Part shown: piece after piece, positions 43,426 through 56,800 of the stretch
Layout: each line of letters begins with the position of its first letter
How positions within the stretch are numbered: position 1 is the stretch's first letter
Assembly (NCBI GenBank): GCA_036852015.1
Contig: JAANDG010000558.1
Location: 1-64,000 of the forward strand
Direction: 5' to 3'
DNA length: 64,000 nt
Source: Pelodera strongyloides
Taxonomy: Eukaryota; Nematoda; Chromadorea; Rhabditida; Rhabditidae
Translations under genes and position numbers: made by a program
The notes under the pieces: model-generated
Database searches by the model: none
Told to the model about the DNA's origin: nothing
What the model saw: the letters and a program-made list of their open reading frames with translations, nothing else

Positions 43426-44711
43426 ATGTGGTATCATGGATTCGGAGTCCTTCCCTGGGTTGTCCTAATACATCTACTGGTTGGTCCGTGCGCTCCGGAA
43501 AAGACTAATCGTCAATATGGTGAGTACTTGAAACATCGGAGACGGTCGATGCGTCATTTTACGCACTGGTTTATAATAATTTATTACGCACAAAGACAAT
43601 CAAAGAAAGCACTGTAACGTGCAGTTTGTGTTATAAAATACACATAATAAATAAAACATAATAAGCAGTAGTAAAATAAGTTTCGCAAATTCGAAGTAAA
43701 TCAAGAAATTCGCAGTATTTTGTTCAATCATAAGGGAAGTTCTACGGACAAATGAATGTTTCCGAACAATTCTTGATGCCCTATTAATAACTATCCTAAA
43801 ATTATATAATAGGTAGAATCTTCGAGCTTATACGACTCCCGGTTAAACAGATGGACAGATGTTAACCAAATCTTTATGTCAACGTTTCGCCTTTCGGCAT
43901 CTTCAGGACAATGGAAAATTCTACGATTCTCTAATATATCTAATTTGAGAAGCTCATTTCTAGTTTCACTGTTTGGCGTATCCATAAATCCAACTAAATG
44001 AGATCTCATCAAACCGGATTGAAATGAAAAACATGAATAAAAAGCATGCATGCCCCAGTTTCCGGAGATACGCGACAGATGGTGGCAGTATATCATATGT
44101 TAAAGCTGCCTGGTAAGTGAATCAGTAAACCAGTAAACGACGTTCTGAATAATTAACAGAACTATGATTATTTTAGACCCAAGGTGTGTATTTACGACCG
44201 AACGTGTCTGCGACAACAAGGAAGACCTGATCGCTTTCGAATTGATCAATGATAAATGTGTGCGCGATCAGAGGTCTCTGAAAGAGGTGTCTTATAAGGA
44301 TAAAAGATGGGTGAGTGATTGCGCAAGTATGCATTTATCTGTAAATGAATATTTAGTTGCGAATTCGCCCGCTTTCGCGTATGAAAGTGTTACAACCAGT
44401 CTCTCCCATAGACGAAATTCTACAGTATGCGAAACACGTCGCAGTCTGTCGTGTTTTGCACACAACAACCGCAGGGCTTTTTGCATACACCTAGTGGAAA
44501 ACCGCTGTAAAAAGGAAAAGCTGACCGAAAACGCAGCAAAATGTAAAATAAATACTTTACAAAGGGTCAGGCGCTCGGAATGAAGTTTACGATAAGATGG
44601 CAAAGAACATGATTTGGTTAATAAAGTTAAATATTCCGCTTTCAGGAATATTACTTCTGGTTCATGAACTGCACGAAGAGTTTGGGAATGCGAGCAGACC
44701 AGGTTCCCAAA
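43426..44711 (+). CDS. paralogue of the 23-exon gene, first three exons only
   Basis: Three exons, 43426-43519, 44177-44310 and 44646-44711, match exons 1-3 of the gene at 15873. The intron phases are the same (1, 0, 0), and the summed length of exons 1-2 is exactly the same (228 nt). Exon 1 is a signal peptide (WVVLIHLLVGPCAP). Exon 2 starts DPRCVFTTERVC and ends YKDKRW. Exon 3 reads EYYFWFMNCTKSLGMRADQVP. An acceptor (CAACTACAG) is 3 nt before ATG. All four Cys of this region are kept. After the donor at 44712 I find no exon 4 counterpart; MITEs and the diverged B repeat follow. It is either a truncated gene or one with a very long intron. Function is unknown. Confidence 0.65.
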
Positions 44712-44838
44712 GTAATCTAGTTAACTAGTAATTAGTAGTCTATTTTTGGCATACAATTCCAATTCCATATGCAAATGCGGCCGGTTGCAACATGTTCACT
44801 TTTCATCCACCCATTAGTTTTACTGTTGATTTTGTTAA

Positions 44839-45230
44839 AGGGTCAGGTCCATTTCAAGTGACCCCTGTTTTTGATGATTCCATCTGATTCTCCACGTCAA
44901 ATATAGTTGGATAAGATATTTTTCTAATTTTCAAGTGCAAAATTCACGCAGTATTCAGCAATTTACCATGGCCAGTCATAACCAACTATATATCGCAGTT
45001 GTCCCGCCCCTTCGCGCTAATTGGGCAATATGCTCTATTGGGCGGGGCGATTGCGATATTGGCCAATCAGCGCGAATGGGCGTGACAACTGCGATTGATT
45101 GTTGTGTATGACTGGTCACGGTAAATTGCTGAAAACTGCGTGAATATTGCGACTGAAAATTGGAAAAAAATTCAGCCTACTATATTTGAAACGGAGAATC
45201 CGATGGAGTCATCAAAAATAGGGGTCATTC
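44839..45230. mobile_element. MITE family A, copy 2
   Basis: Same left end as 2670-3079 (AGGGTCAGGTCCATTTCAAG) after TTAA (44835-44838). The right end stops at GGGGTCATT, short of the terminal bases. Confidence 0.82.
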
Positions 45231-46653
45231 ATAGTTTTAAGTAAAATAAACGATGAAGACTACAGTTTATTTTGCTCAAAACAGTGTGTTTCAGCCATAT
45301 CTCTTAGCTTCCTTAGTTTATCTTGCAGTACAACTTTATCGGAAGGTCGATCAATACTCACCTTTTTTTACCTAATATTTTCCCTAGGGAATAATTCAAG
45401 GAATATTTTTATGCTCTCTGTTTAAGTTTTCCTTTGTACAATCAAACTAAAGCATAAAAACAAGGTGATTTTGTAGTGATCCCATCTCTTTAATCTTGTT
45501 GAAAAATGGAATGGCACATCGCAGGAACTTTTAAAGCGAATATCGCAAAACTAACTCCAAACTAGCGTTTCCATAGGGAGCATTCGAATTGGGCAAAACA
45601 AATTCCGCGAAATAATCGTTCAATGTTAGCCAGTGTTAGCTATCAGAATAGTTTTAACGGATTTGGAATCGTCATCTGATTTGCAATCCAACCTATATAA
45701 CCCAAATCGAAAGGTCAACTTCTATAAAACACGTTACGGTCCCTACATATGAGAGACGCAGAGTCTGGGAAATATTTTTTTCCTGGGCCCTCTTATTTGA
45801 CAACGACACAATCTCTCACCCTATCAACTCGAAGAGAATATTTCGCGAAATGTTTGCCCAACTCGAATGCGCCCATACGAGACGTGCATTTAAATAAGCG
45901 GCTTAGTACGTAACACGGAAAATCAGAGCAATACGGTGGCCTATGACTTGCAATGCATGTATTTTATATTAATACAGTTTTGCAAACACAAGACCGTGAA
46001 AATGCAAAAAAAATATGCCGTGAAAATGCCTTGAAAATTCCACCCCGGCGTTTGGTGCATTTCACTTCCGCGTTTTCACGGCGTTTTCGCGGGTTTTTTT
46101 CCGGTGGACTTGTCCCAGTGAATGTTATTTGCCGATATCTGCATGCATATAGAAAAAAAGTCCATTGAGCCTGACGATGTATGACGCCGGGTCAAGTAAT
46201 GCGTTTACTATGGAAATGATAAACTTTGAAAACATTTTCTTTCAACTGGAAATCTGTAGACAACTTTGTTGTCGTTTACTCAATCGGGAACATACATTCT
46301 ATTAACACAGCTTAACTTCCAAAAGGGGAAAAAAAGAAAAAATTCAACATTTTATTCGATTTTGATTAAATATAGGAAGATATGTAGAACAATATACAGC
46401 CAGTAAAAAGACACAGAAAAGCGAACTCGGGGAAGAAAGCAATGAGAATGGGGTTGGTAAATTACCGTCGCCGGGGCATATAGGCAATTGTGAGGTGTAC
46501 ACGAATAAAAAACAACCTGCAGTGTTACGCCTAGCGGGTGTTTTATCACTGAGGGGATTTCTTATCAACCGGTATACGGGCAATTGCACATTACTGTAGA
46601 TTAGTAAGACTCATACCCCATAGGTGACTCTAGGCCTGACGGCATGCATTTAA
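45231..46653. repeat. fragments of several MITE families, no gene
   Basis: Family G half near 45270-45490, a TCGAATTGGGCAAA hairpin element at about 45572-45880, a reversed family B part at about 46130-46330, and family E-like sequence at about 46340-46610. No coding sequence is supported. Confidence 0.55.
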
Positions 46654-47352
46654 AGTAGGAGGCTCACGAGATCTAAGTGTACGATTTCTTTCTTCTCATC
46701 GATATATGATGGCATTTGCTTCCAATAGCAAAAAGCAAAAGCATTTAATTAGCATTGATAAATCAATATAATGATTAGAATTTTATCAAAATTCCTGACC
46801 GTAGCCTTTGTGTCCCGAGGGCATCTGGCTCTTATTGTATGTCTCCCGCGGGTATCTAGTTGCACCCTTATTTTCTTATTTTGGGTCCACCACTATGTTC
46901 TTCATTCGCATTTTAGCGGTAATAATAATCCCACGTTTCCTCCCAAACAAGCGGGAAACGCGGGATTCGGTTCTTAATGCGAGCGCTAATCAGGGGCCTT
47001 GCCGTTAACACAAGGCGTTGCCTAATGTTTAATTGCGGGACATGATTGTCTAATCTGTCAGGAAACATGCGACTTTTCTTATTGCATGGGATTGGGTGCT
47101 AGCCTGCCAGGAAACGCGGGATTTATTTTTGTTTCGCGGGAAACGTGCAGTAGAAGAACAGAGCAGGTACCATCGGGACACAAACAATTACAAAGGCTAC
47201 GGTCAAGAATTTTGATAAAATTGACATTATATTGATTTATTCCCTCTAATTAAAAGCTTTTGCTTTATAAGGCATGTTTATTGGAAGCAAATGCCATCAT
47301 CTATCTATCAGAAGAAAGAAATCGTACACTTAGATCTCGTGAGTCTCCTCCC
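46654..47352. mobile_element. TTAA-flanked element K with long arms
   Basis: Ends AGTAGGAGGCTCACGAGATCT and AGATCTCGTGAGTCTCCTCCC, flanked by TTAA (46650-46653 and 47353-47356). Inverted similarity extends over about 180 bp, including GACCGTAGCCTTTGTG. It is 699 bp with no transposase. Confidence 0.8.
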
Positions 47353-47356
47353 TTAA

Positions 47357-48199
47357 GTTTTATTTATCGTTTGTTATATCTACTTCGTAGAAAATTTAGA
47401 AAATTACGGTTTCCATGAATCAGTATAAACATAATGATCAAAACTGAACAATCTTCTTTTGTGAGTCGTTGAAAATTTATTTAACTGTGTGTTTGTATGT
47501 TGTATGAGGTACGTTACACCCAGTAAGTCAGATTGGTTCAGTAGTTCACGTTTCCGTGCATTCAGCCAACTTACGTCTATTAGCTGTCTAGAATTCGGTT
47601 TATATCTCTATCTTTTCTAACAAAAATAAAATTCTAAAAGCCAACATATGTTATAAAAATGCATGAAAACACAGAAATATTCTGTCAGTTTCGTCACCAC
47701 CGTACAAAAATTCCAATAGATTGCTTGAAGGCTCCAACCGACGTATTTTGTGTCGACAATCGGGGTCGACTGTCGAAAACGAATTTTAGCCTTACGTCTA
47801 ACTTAGCTGTCTAGAATCCGGTTTGGGAGAATTAATATACATGTCGCACTTAAAAGATCTCCCAAATACTAGTAATGTTCCAAAAATTTACTACAACTGA
47901 TTTGATTTGGGATTTCGAACATGAGACTGGAAATGCGTGAGTATTTAGATTTACGCGGCCCTCAAAAAATTAGTCAACGACTGAAACACCACGACCCCCG
48001 CCCAAATAATGCAAGGTGAGCTTTTTGTTCTCATTACAATAGGGATGAATGACCACAAGTATATGATAAAGACTGAGGAAGCTTGGCACGCCGTTGATAC
48101 GCCTGGTATGGGGCCCGGTGCAGGTGAATAAATTCACACAAAAAGTTGTAGGGTTCACTTCTATCGCAGGCACAAACAGTGCGCTGGTGGGCCGCTAAA
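47357..48199. other. no gene seen
   Basis: The phrase ACGTCTAACTTAGCTGTCTAGAATCCGG / ACGTCTATTAGCTGTCTAGAATTCGG occurs twice (about 47573 and 47794). Otherwise no feature is recognised. Confidence 0.4.
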
Positions 48200-49605
48200 T
48201 GTTTGCTACCCGTTTTTTTCTCCCACATTATTCTACAAAATGTCCTAGCGCTGAAATCTGGAATAGTCTTTCAACATGGGAAGCGGGTCGAGACGTGGAG
48301 AAATTTCCGTACCATACCACCAAATCGGGCATTTTTCAGGTCTCTGGAAACGTCAATCAGCCCTTCTGCCTGATGACACTTTTCTTCCAAAAAAATTATT
48401 TTAACCCCTTTAATAAATATTTTTTATCGAAGTTTGTTAACTGTGAGTGGTTGAGCACATTAATATGCCATTTTCTCTCTCCTTCACTCTCCCTCTCTCT
48501 CCTGTCTCTCTATTTTTCACATGTCTATGCGTCCGTTTTTCTAGCGTTTTCCCATTTATTCCGACTCTCATTCAATTTTCTCTTTGTCATTTAGTATCCC
48601 TTTCCGCTTCTCCTTGTCTTTCTTCCTTCCACTCAACGTTACGTGTGTACAACGACATTTTTTGGTTCCGAATAGTTGGTTACCCAAAAAAGCTTTCAAG
48701 TTTCACCAGTCTTTCAAGCACGTTCTCCTTCAGCAATCATGCTTTGCAGCTTACCAATAACTCATCCCTTCTAACTCGTCGACTAATTCACGGGACCTCT
48801 GCGGAGCAAGACATACGCTTTGAAAGCTTTTATTGGACAACTTAGGAGCAAGCTCTTGTAGCGTAAAACATTACTCATTATTTACATCCTTGCTACTCTT
48901 CAGGGCCTTCAGGCAGTCTCAGCGCAGCTAATCGTGACTGACGTAATGATAAGTTTCCATCTCCATTTTCTGTGAACCGCAAACATTTTTGATGCCCTGG
49001 TCCTGTATGTCTGATTAGATGTCATTGCGTGACTAGGGACGGTGGTTGTCAGCAGCAATAGCAAAACTCCTACACCACGATGTCTAATAGACATTTTTCA
49101 CTTACAGTGCGAAAATTTTGCCATCAGCTCTGAAGTATAGTAGTATAAGATTCACCATGTGCTGCTTTCAAAGAAACATATTCTGATGGGAGCTGGAAGT
49201 AACGTATCCTGCGTCCACCAGAAACAAACTTTTCAAAATAAACTTTTATAGCAGCGCGTGAAAAAAAGATGCAGTTTCAGTTTAGCTAGTATGAGCAACT
49301 AATTAAATAAATTAGCCTACAAAATAAACCAAAGGTGCACATGAAGCATGGAAATGAAACAAACATAATATGAACAAAAACCAGTAGAACTGTAGATAAG
49401 CAGCATTAAAAAGAATCAGCACCACTAGGTAATCAACATAATAAAACGAACAAAAATATAAACCAAATTAGAATATTACTGCAGTTACTTAGCCCGTTCT
49501 CTTCAATAAATACTAAAATATTGCTTTCGTTCCTAAGTTCCCCCGTTGGTGCCGGAGTCTCCGGCCATGGCGTCGTGGCCTCTTCAACGCATGGAAACCT
49601 CTCAA
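48200..49605 (+). repeat. diverged third copy of the B/B' repeat
   Basis: Its sequence follows 40390-40600 (GGGCATTTTT...AGGTCTCTGGAAACGTC, TGAGCACAT), then a CT-rich part, and ends with 49230-49605. That end matches 41755-42110 closely, including CTTAGCCCGTTCTCTTCAAT and GAGTCTCCGGCCATGGCGTC. It carries no TTAGGC array. Confidence 0.75.
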
Positions 49606-49640
49606 TAATTGCGGCTTTTCTAAATAAAACATCCGGTTAA

Positions 49641-50018
49641 AGGGATGCGGTCACCGTTTTGGCCCTTATGTATACCTTGTGTTCTTATTTTTTTCATAAT
49701 TTATAACGCATAGTGTTGGGAAAATGTTCTGCGAGAAATGCGGCAACCCTAGTAACTGTCAAGCATATGGCTGTGCTGATAATGGCTCGACGAACGTTGT
49801 TCCACTAATTAATCGGTCGAATAGCTCGCGGGCATTATAACATTTGGTTTTCTATGGCTAACTGTGGACCTTGGATCGGGCGCAACTTTTTTAATCAATG
49901 AATTTCTCGCTGATACCAGCGTATTTCGTCGGATTTTTTCCAATACTATGTTTTTCATACTGTGCAGTTAATAAAAACGCAAAGTATAGATAAGGGTCAA
50001 AACGGTGACCGCGTCCCT
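49641..50018. mobile_element. MITE family F, copy 2 (TTAA target)
   Basis: Ends AGGGATGCGGTCACCGTTTT and complement, flanked by TTAA (49637-49640 and 50019-50022). Homologous to 20078-20510. Confidence 0.88.
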
Positions 50019-50869
50019 TTAAAGATATATTCAAAACATTCACTTCAAAAACAGGTAATTATTTACATGCGCTTGACAAGGAAAAATTAACACCTTTGGC
50101 CGGCGGCCAACAAAAACGGCTGGGCCCAGATGTGGCGGCCCACACATTTCGGGACATGTGTAGGCCGCGCACCGGCGCCTGGGGTGGGCGAGAGAGCGGC
50201 GGTCATAAACCTTTTTTGTTTGCCTTTTTGTGTTGGCATCGCACCTTTTTTCAGGCCAGGGGTAGGCAGCGCAGCATCGGTCAAGCTTCCTCAGTGAAGC
50301 CTAAGCGATGAATTCCACTACGTAGGAATATTGCAACAATGTAGTCTTTCGGAAGTGAAGCCACATCACTCACCTCAAAAAACAGCACGCGTTGAAAGTG
50401 TTGATCGCGGCAGAATGTCTTTCTGTAGTGTGTGCTTCAATGAAATCTTTTTCATTGTTGTTTTGCATTTCTTGTTCAAATTTCGAACACACGACGGTCA
50501 TATCCTTCTTAAATGCGGCGTATTTCTTGGTCTGCAATGACAGTCGCTGTTTAAAGCGAAATACCGGCCGGTTTTGAAACGCATTGCGTACACCTGCTTT
50601 CTTATGCAGCATATTCAAAGATATATACGGTTCTTCGAAGTACTCGCAAAAAAAACATTTATAATTTATATGAAGGGCGATTGCCGTCTGGTAAAAAATA
50701 GGTCACGATTGGAAAGCCTGGCATCAACCTTCACTACCAGTTTTCATGATAAAAGATTCCAAGTATCAATGGAGTAAAGGCCGACGTTGGATAAAGTCCG
50801 ATGAACCTTTCAAATGCAACGAAAAACAAAATTTTCCGGGAATAACGCATAAACACGAGCATCAGTAAC
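50019..50869. other. no gene called; half of MITE family I
   Basis: Only the left end of family I (AGCGAAATACCGGCCGG at about 50557) is recognised. The frames here have no support. Confidence 0.45.
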
Positions 50870-53800
50870 CTGTAGAAAATGTTTCCGAATGTAGTATCTA
50901 ATGCAGTGAGGCGCTCGTCTTCCAAACTCGGACATCACCCTCCACAAGTCCTTCTCTTCTCGACACAACACATAGGTTCCATTAAAAGATCTCTTTTTTG
51001 AAGCATCGTTGCACCAGTCGATTGACTTTTCCATCTCCTAAACATTTTTAATAAATGGAAATAACAAGTAGCTATTAATTGACAGACTTTTTTTTTTTAC
51101 GAACTATGTGACTTATTGCGAACCACAGTGTCGATCTTCATAAACAGCTCGTCTGTACATGCTGATTCAACGGTTACCGTAATTGGGTTACAAAAAACAC
51201 CGAAGGTGAAAACTTGGTTAGTGTGAGTCCAATTCTGCACCCGGAACTTCAAAAAAAATCTCTCAAGGCGCCCAAAGTGTCAGACTCATTTCAAATTCCA
51301 ACTATATTTTATCATGTATTCCCACTACATGATTCTCTGTAACCAACACTTTAATAATTTTTCCTATTTTTTTTTGGAACAGCATTTGTGTAGAAAAAAG
51401 ATGACTTTAAATCTTAAAAAAGTAGTGTTCAATTTCAATACTCACGAAGATATTGGGTGAAAAGGTAGTGGATTGATCGGTCCGAAATGCAAAAAGCGCA
51501 ATTGTCCTGCCTTGTTTGTATAGAGACACACACTTACCCTTTTTGCATTCGGGGCCGATCAATCCACCACTTTATCACCCAATATCATCATGAGTATTGA
51601 AATTGAACACTACTTTTTGTATTCCAATTGTTATTATCCCTTAAAGGTTAAAAGCCTTTAGAAAAAAGAGAAGATACAAAAATAGCCCAATTTGCCTTAA
51701 TTTTAATCAGATGTAGGAATTGTAGGAATAACATGCATTCATAAGGATTTCAAGTTCTTTGTTATTATGGGATTTCCAAGTCTCCCAAAAAAGATCGGTG
51801 TAATTCGTTCAATACTACCGTATTTCTGCACGAAACCTGTGCTGCGCACTTTGCAAGTCCAGCACTAACATGAATATCTTAGCTAATTCACTCATTATAT
51901 CAGTAATTAGCCTTAATATATATAGTTCTGATATTTCTGGTATTTAATTCCTTTAAAGGGAGAGGCACACGAGAAAAAAGTTCTCCTCAATTTACTTGCA
52001 CAGAATGTCCGGTATTTCAGATATATTACTGTGAAAACCGCATTTCTTTGCACCTAGAACTCACAGAGATATTCCCCGGCAAACAGTTCGGCCAAGTACC
52101 GTAGTCAGAAACGTTTTTACGCTTTACATCAATAAATTAGCATTTTTTCTCTTAATAATAATGGTTAAATGAATGACGATCATTCAAAGGATTATAACAA
52201 GGCGTTTCCAATAGTATAATGTCCTAAATGCGCAAAAATTGATTCTGACTACGGTACCTGACCGAACTGTTTGCCGGGGAATATCTCTGTGAGTTCTAGG
52301 TGCAAAGAAATGCGGTTTTCACAGTAATATTTCTGAAATTCCGGACATTCTGTGCAAGTAAACTGAAAAGAACTTTTTTCTCGTGGGCCTCTCCCTTTAA
52401 AAATTTCGCTTGTCGTTGACAGACTTCAAAGTGTCTGTATTAGTCACTCGAGCCTTTTTGAGTTTATTTCGGTCGCTTGTCGACGTCTTACATCCATTGT
52501 GTAAAGTGTAAAGTAGCCAATTAGGAGACATCACATTGACATATTCCCACGCACTTAATATAGTGTAGGATCACCTGAGAACAGTAAATTTTAGAGTAAT
52601 CACCTCAGAGTAATTTAGACATCTGAGACGCAGACAGTTATATTAGACAAAATACCATTTTTACAGACTATTAGAGAAGTTTTTAGGCTCCGCCCTCTTG
52701 CTTTATAAGGAAGCCCCAGGAACCATAATTATCTGTGGATCAATCACCACCATATCTTTGGCAAGTATCGCCGAACTTCCTCAAACACTAGTGATCTGCC
52801 CGAGGGCGCGAACCTAGTGTATACCAAGCTCCTGAGGCCTCCTAGCCTCACCCTGTTGTATTGGGCTCTAATGATCTGCCTGCGGGCGAGAACCTAGAGC
52901 TTGCTGTATTTTTGTCGTGTGCAGCTGCGAAGCGGTGATCTGCCTATGGGCGCGAACCCAAGCTTCGTAGTCTTTGTGTTTTCCCGATAAAGAAATTAAC
53001 TACTATTCGTTGTTGTCGGGTACATACACAGCACGAGAAGGAAGCGGTGATCTGCCTGTGGGCGCGAGCCCAAGCTTCGTAGTCTTTGTGTTTTCCCGAT
53101 AAAGCAATTAACTATTCGTTATTGTCGGGTACATACACATCACGAGAAGGAAACGGTGATCTGCCTGTGGGCGCGAACCCAAGCTTCGTAGTCTTTGTGT
53201 TTTCCCGATAAAGCAATTAACTATTCGTTGTTGTCGGGTACATACACAGCACGAGAAGGAAGCGGTGATCTGCCCGTGGGCGCGAACCCAAGCTTCGTAG
53301 TCTTTGTGTTTTCCCGATAAAGAAATTAACTACTATTCGTTGTTGTCGGGTACATACACAGCACGAGAAGGAAGCGGTGATCTGCCTGTGGGCGCGAATC
53401 CAAGCTTCGTAGTCTTTGTGTTTTCCCGATAAAGAAATTAACTACTGTTCGTTGTTGTCGGGTACATACACAGCACGAGAAGGAAGCGGTGATCTGCCTG
53501 TGGGCGCGAACCCAGCTTCGTAGTCTTTGTGTTTTCCCAATAAAGAAATTAACTACTATTCGTTGTTGTCGGGTACATACACAGCACGAGAAAGAAGCGG
53601 TGATCTGCCTGTGGGCGCGAACCCAAGCTTCGTAGTCTTTGTGTTTTCCCGATAAAGAAATTAACTACTATTCGTTGTTGTCGGGTACATACACAGCACG
53701 AGAAGGAAGCGGTGATCTGCCTTTGGGCGCGAACCCAAGCTTCATAGTCTTTGTGTTTTCCCGATAAAGAAATTAACTACTATTCGTTGTTGTCGGGTAC

Positions 53801-56800
53801 ATACACAGCACGAGAAGGAAGCGGTGATCTGCCGGTGGGCGCGAACCCAAGCTTCGTAGTCTTTGTGTTTTCCCGATAAAGAAATTAACTACTATTCGTT
53901 GTTGTCGGGTACATACACAGCACGAGAAGGAAGCGGTGATCTGCCTGTGGGCGCGAACCCAAGCTTCGTAGTCTTTGTGTTTTCCCGATAAAGAAATTAA
54001 CTACTATTCGTTGTTGTCGGGTACATACACAGCACGAGAAGCAAGCGGTGATCTGCCTGTGGGCGCGAACCCAAGATTCGTAGTCTTTGTGTTTTCCCGA
54101 TAAAGAAATTAACTACTATTCGTTGTTGTCGGGTACATACACAGCACGAGAAGCAAGCGGTGATCTGCCTGTGGGCGCGAACCCAAGCTTCGTAGTCTTT
54201 GTGTTTTCCCGATAAAGAAATTAACTACTATTCGTTGTTGTCGGGTACATACACAGCACGAGAAGGAAGCGGTGATCTGCCTGTGGGCGCGAACCCAAGC
54301 TTCGTAGTCTTTGTGTTTTCCCGATAAAGAAATTAACTACTGTTCGTTGTTGTCGGGTACATACACAGCACGAGAAGGAAGCGGTGATCTGCCTGTGGGC
54401 GCGAACCCAAGCTTCGTAGTCTTTGTGTTTTCCCGATAAAGAAATTAACTACTGTTCGTTGTTGTCGGGTACATACACAGCACGAGAAGGAAGCGGTGAT
54501 CTGCCTGTGGGCGCGAACCCAAGCTTCGTAGTCTTTGTGTTTTCCCGATAAAGAAATTAACTACTGTTCGTTGTTGTCGGGTACATACACAGCACGAGAA
54601 GGAAGCGGTGATCTGCCTGTGGGCGCGAACCCAAGCTTCGTAGTCTTTGTGTTTTCCCGATAAAGAAATTAACTACTGTTCGTTGTTGTCGGGTACATAC
54701 ACAGCACGAGAAGGAAGCGGTGATCTGCCTGTGGGCGCGAACCCAAGCTTCGTAGTCTTTGTGTTTTCCCGATAAAGAAATTAACTACTGTTCGTTGTTG
54801 TCGGGTACATACACAGCACGAGAAGGAAGCGGTGATCTGCCTGTGGGCGCGAACCCAAGCTTCGTAGTCTTTGTGTTTTCCCGATAAAGAAATTAACTAC
54901 TGTTCGTTGTTGTCGGGTACATACACAGCACGAGAAGGAAGCGGTGATCTGCCTGTGGGCGCGAATCCAAGCTTCGTAGTCTTTGTGTTTTCCCGATAAA
55001 GAAATTAACTACTGTTCGTTGTTGTCGGGTACATACACATCACGAGAAGGAAGCGGTGATCTGCCTGTGGGCGCGAACCCAAGCTTCGTAGTCTTTGTGT
55101 TTTCCCGATAAAGAAATTAACTACTATTCGTTGTTGTCGGGTACATACACAGCACGAGAAGGAATCCAAGTTAGTGTATTGGACGGTGCCACACACTACA
55201 AAAACTGCATATATAATACGAAAATTAAAAAAAAATTCTCGTGTAGTTCCAAAATACTTTTTTTTGCAGCATTTGGAAACCCCATAACACTCTTTTATCC
55301 TACACAAAAGGATTATTGACTTGAGGAGAGCCGGTTAATTACTCGATGAGCGTACGGCTTCGTGTTCAATTAATACCAAAAGTAAGTTTTATATTATATA
55401 CACCAGTAAATCATAAGGAAGAAAAACACGCCGTGCATAATAAATCTTTCCATAGCACACTTACTATGCAATGCGTCGCATTTCCGCGCCCGCTTCGGAT
55501 GTAATTGTACGTCGAGTTCACTATCTAAACAAACAATAAATAATTATGAAGCAACTCAAAACAATAGATTGAAGCACTTCGATGGGCTACAAAGGCGAAG
55601 ATTGGGCAGTTTATGGCGTTTCTCCGCTTCAGGAAAATGTAATCACTCACGTAAAAAAATCGCCTTGCAATCATTTCCCTTGCGAGTCCGCGAGCTTCAC
55701 GCACGAGTATCTGATTTTGCAACTAAATTTTAATCGTCTTGCGTTTGCTTTGCTTTCTTTCACTTCCTAGCTGATATTTTTCTCCTTACGCCCACGGCAC
55801 AGGCCCACGTAATAAAATCAACTACGATTTGCTGTTTAAAAAGCTTCAGTTTCTTTAAATTATGATAGCCAAAACCGCATTTTTTTATGCTCTTTGTTTA
55901 AGTTTTCCTTTGTATAATCAAACTAATGCATAAAAACAAAATGATTTTCTAGTGAACCCATCGCATTACTAGCAAAACAACGGGAACGTCGAACAAGGTA
56001 GCTGTTTTCAAGCTTCTAAAGCGTATCTGTCAACAACTCACGTACAATTCGTCGGAAATTCTCAGTTCGTAGAGTGAGGGCATTAAAATGTCCTGGAATT
56101 CGCTCGGTAAGTAAAAACATTCGGGTTTAGTGGGGTCCATGTGGGAGGCCTTCAGACATTCACGGGTCAGATTCTCCGGGCAATTTTCCATCATGACCGC
56201 CAGTGGTCCATCGCATTCGTTCAACATACATACCAGCTGTCCTTGATAACTACCATACGCATAAATGTCGAAAAAGTGAGTGTCTCGGAAGTCTGAGTAA
56301 TTATGGCGAGCACATCGAAGATCTGAATAATTGTGCGTTTTTCGGCTTACGGGCTTATATTGATTTGGATGCATCAGGAAGCGAGCTCTTTGAAACTTTA
56401 ATTACATTGATTATTGACATTGATGATTTGGCGCAGTTTTTGGTGCGTATGTGCGTACGGAGAACCGCACTCCCATGCATCCTAGGCATTTACTATCCCT
56501 TCTAGTGGGGTAGTGTTATTCATTTGGTGGGGTAGTGACATTCACTGGTTGGGGTAGTGACTTCGTGGGGTACTGATATTCAACTTTAGGGTGGACATAT
56601 TAATTTGTGTAGGTGGTGTTATTCAATTGATGGGGGTAGTGACATTCAATGGGGGGGGGGGGTAGTGATATTCAACTTTAGGGTAGTCATATTCATTTGC
56701 GGAGTTAGTGTTATTCAACGGTGTGGTAGTGATTTTCAATGGTGGGGTAGTGATATTATGGTGGGGTAGTGTCTCTGGTCTCCAACCGCGCAGCGCACCC

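Noticed and set aside
50096..50311. Gene at the GC-rich stretch 50087-50311
   Set aside because: Frames on both strands are short and without domain or splice context; local GC richness explains them.
52935..55165. CRISPR-like array
   Set aside because: The whole 112-bp unit is repeated with no variable spacers, and the genome is eukaryotic. It is a tandem satellite.
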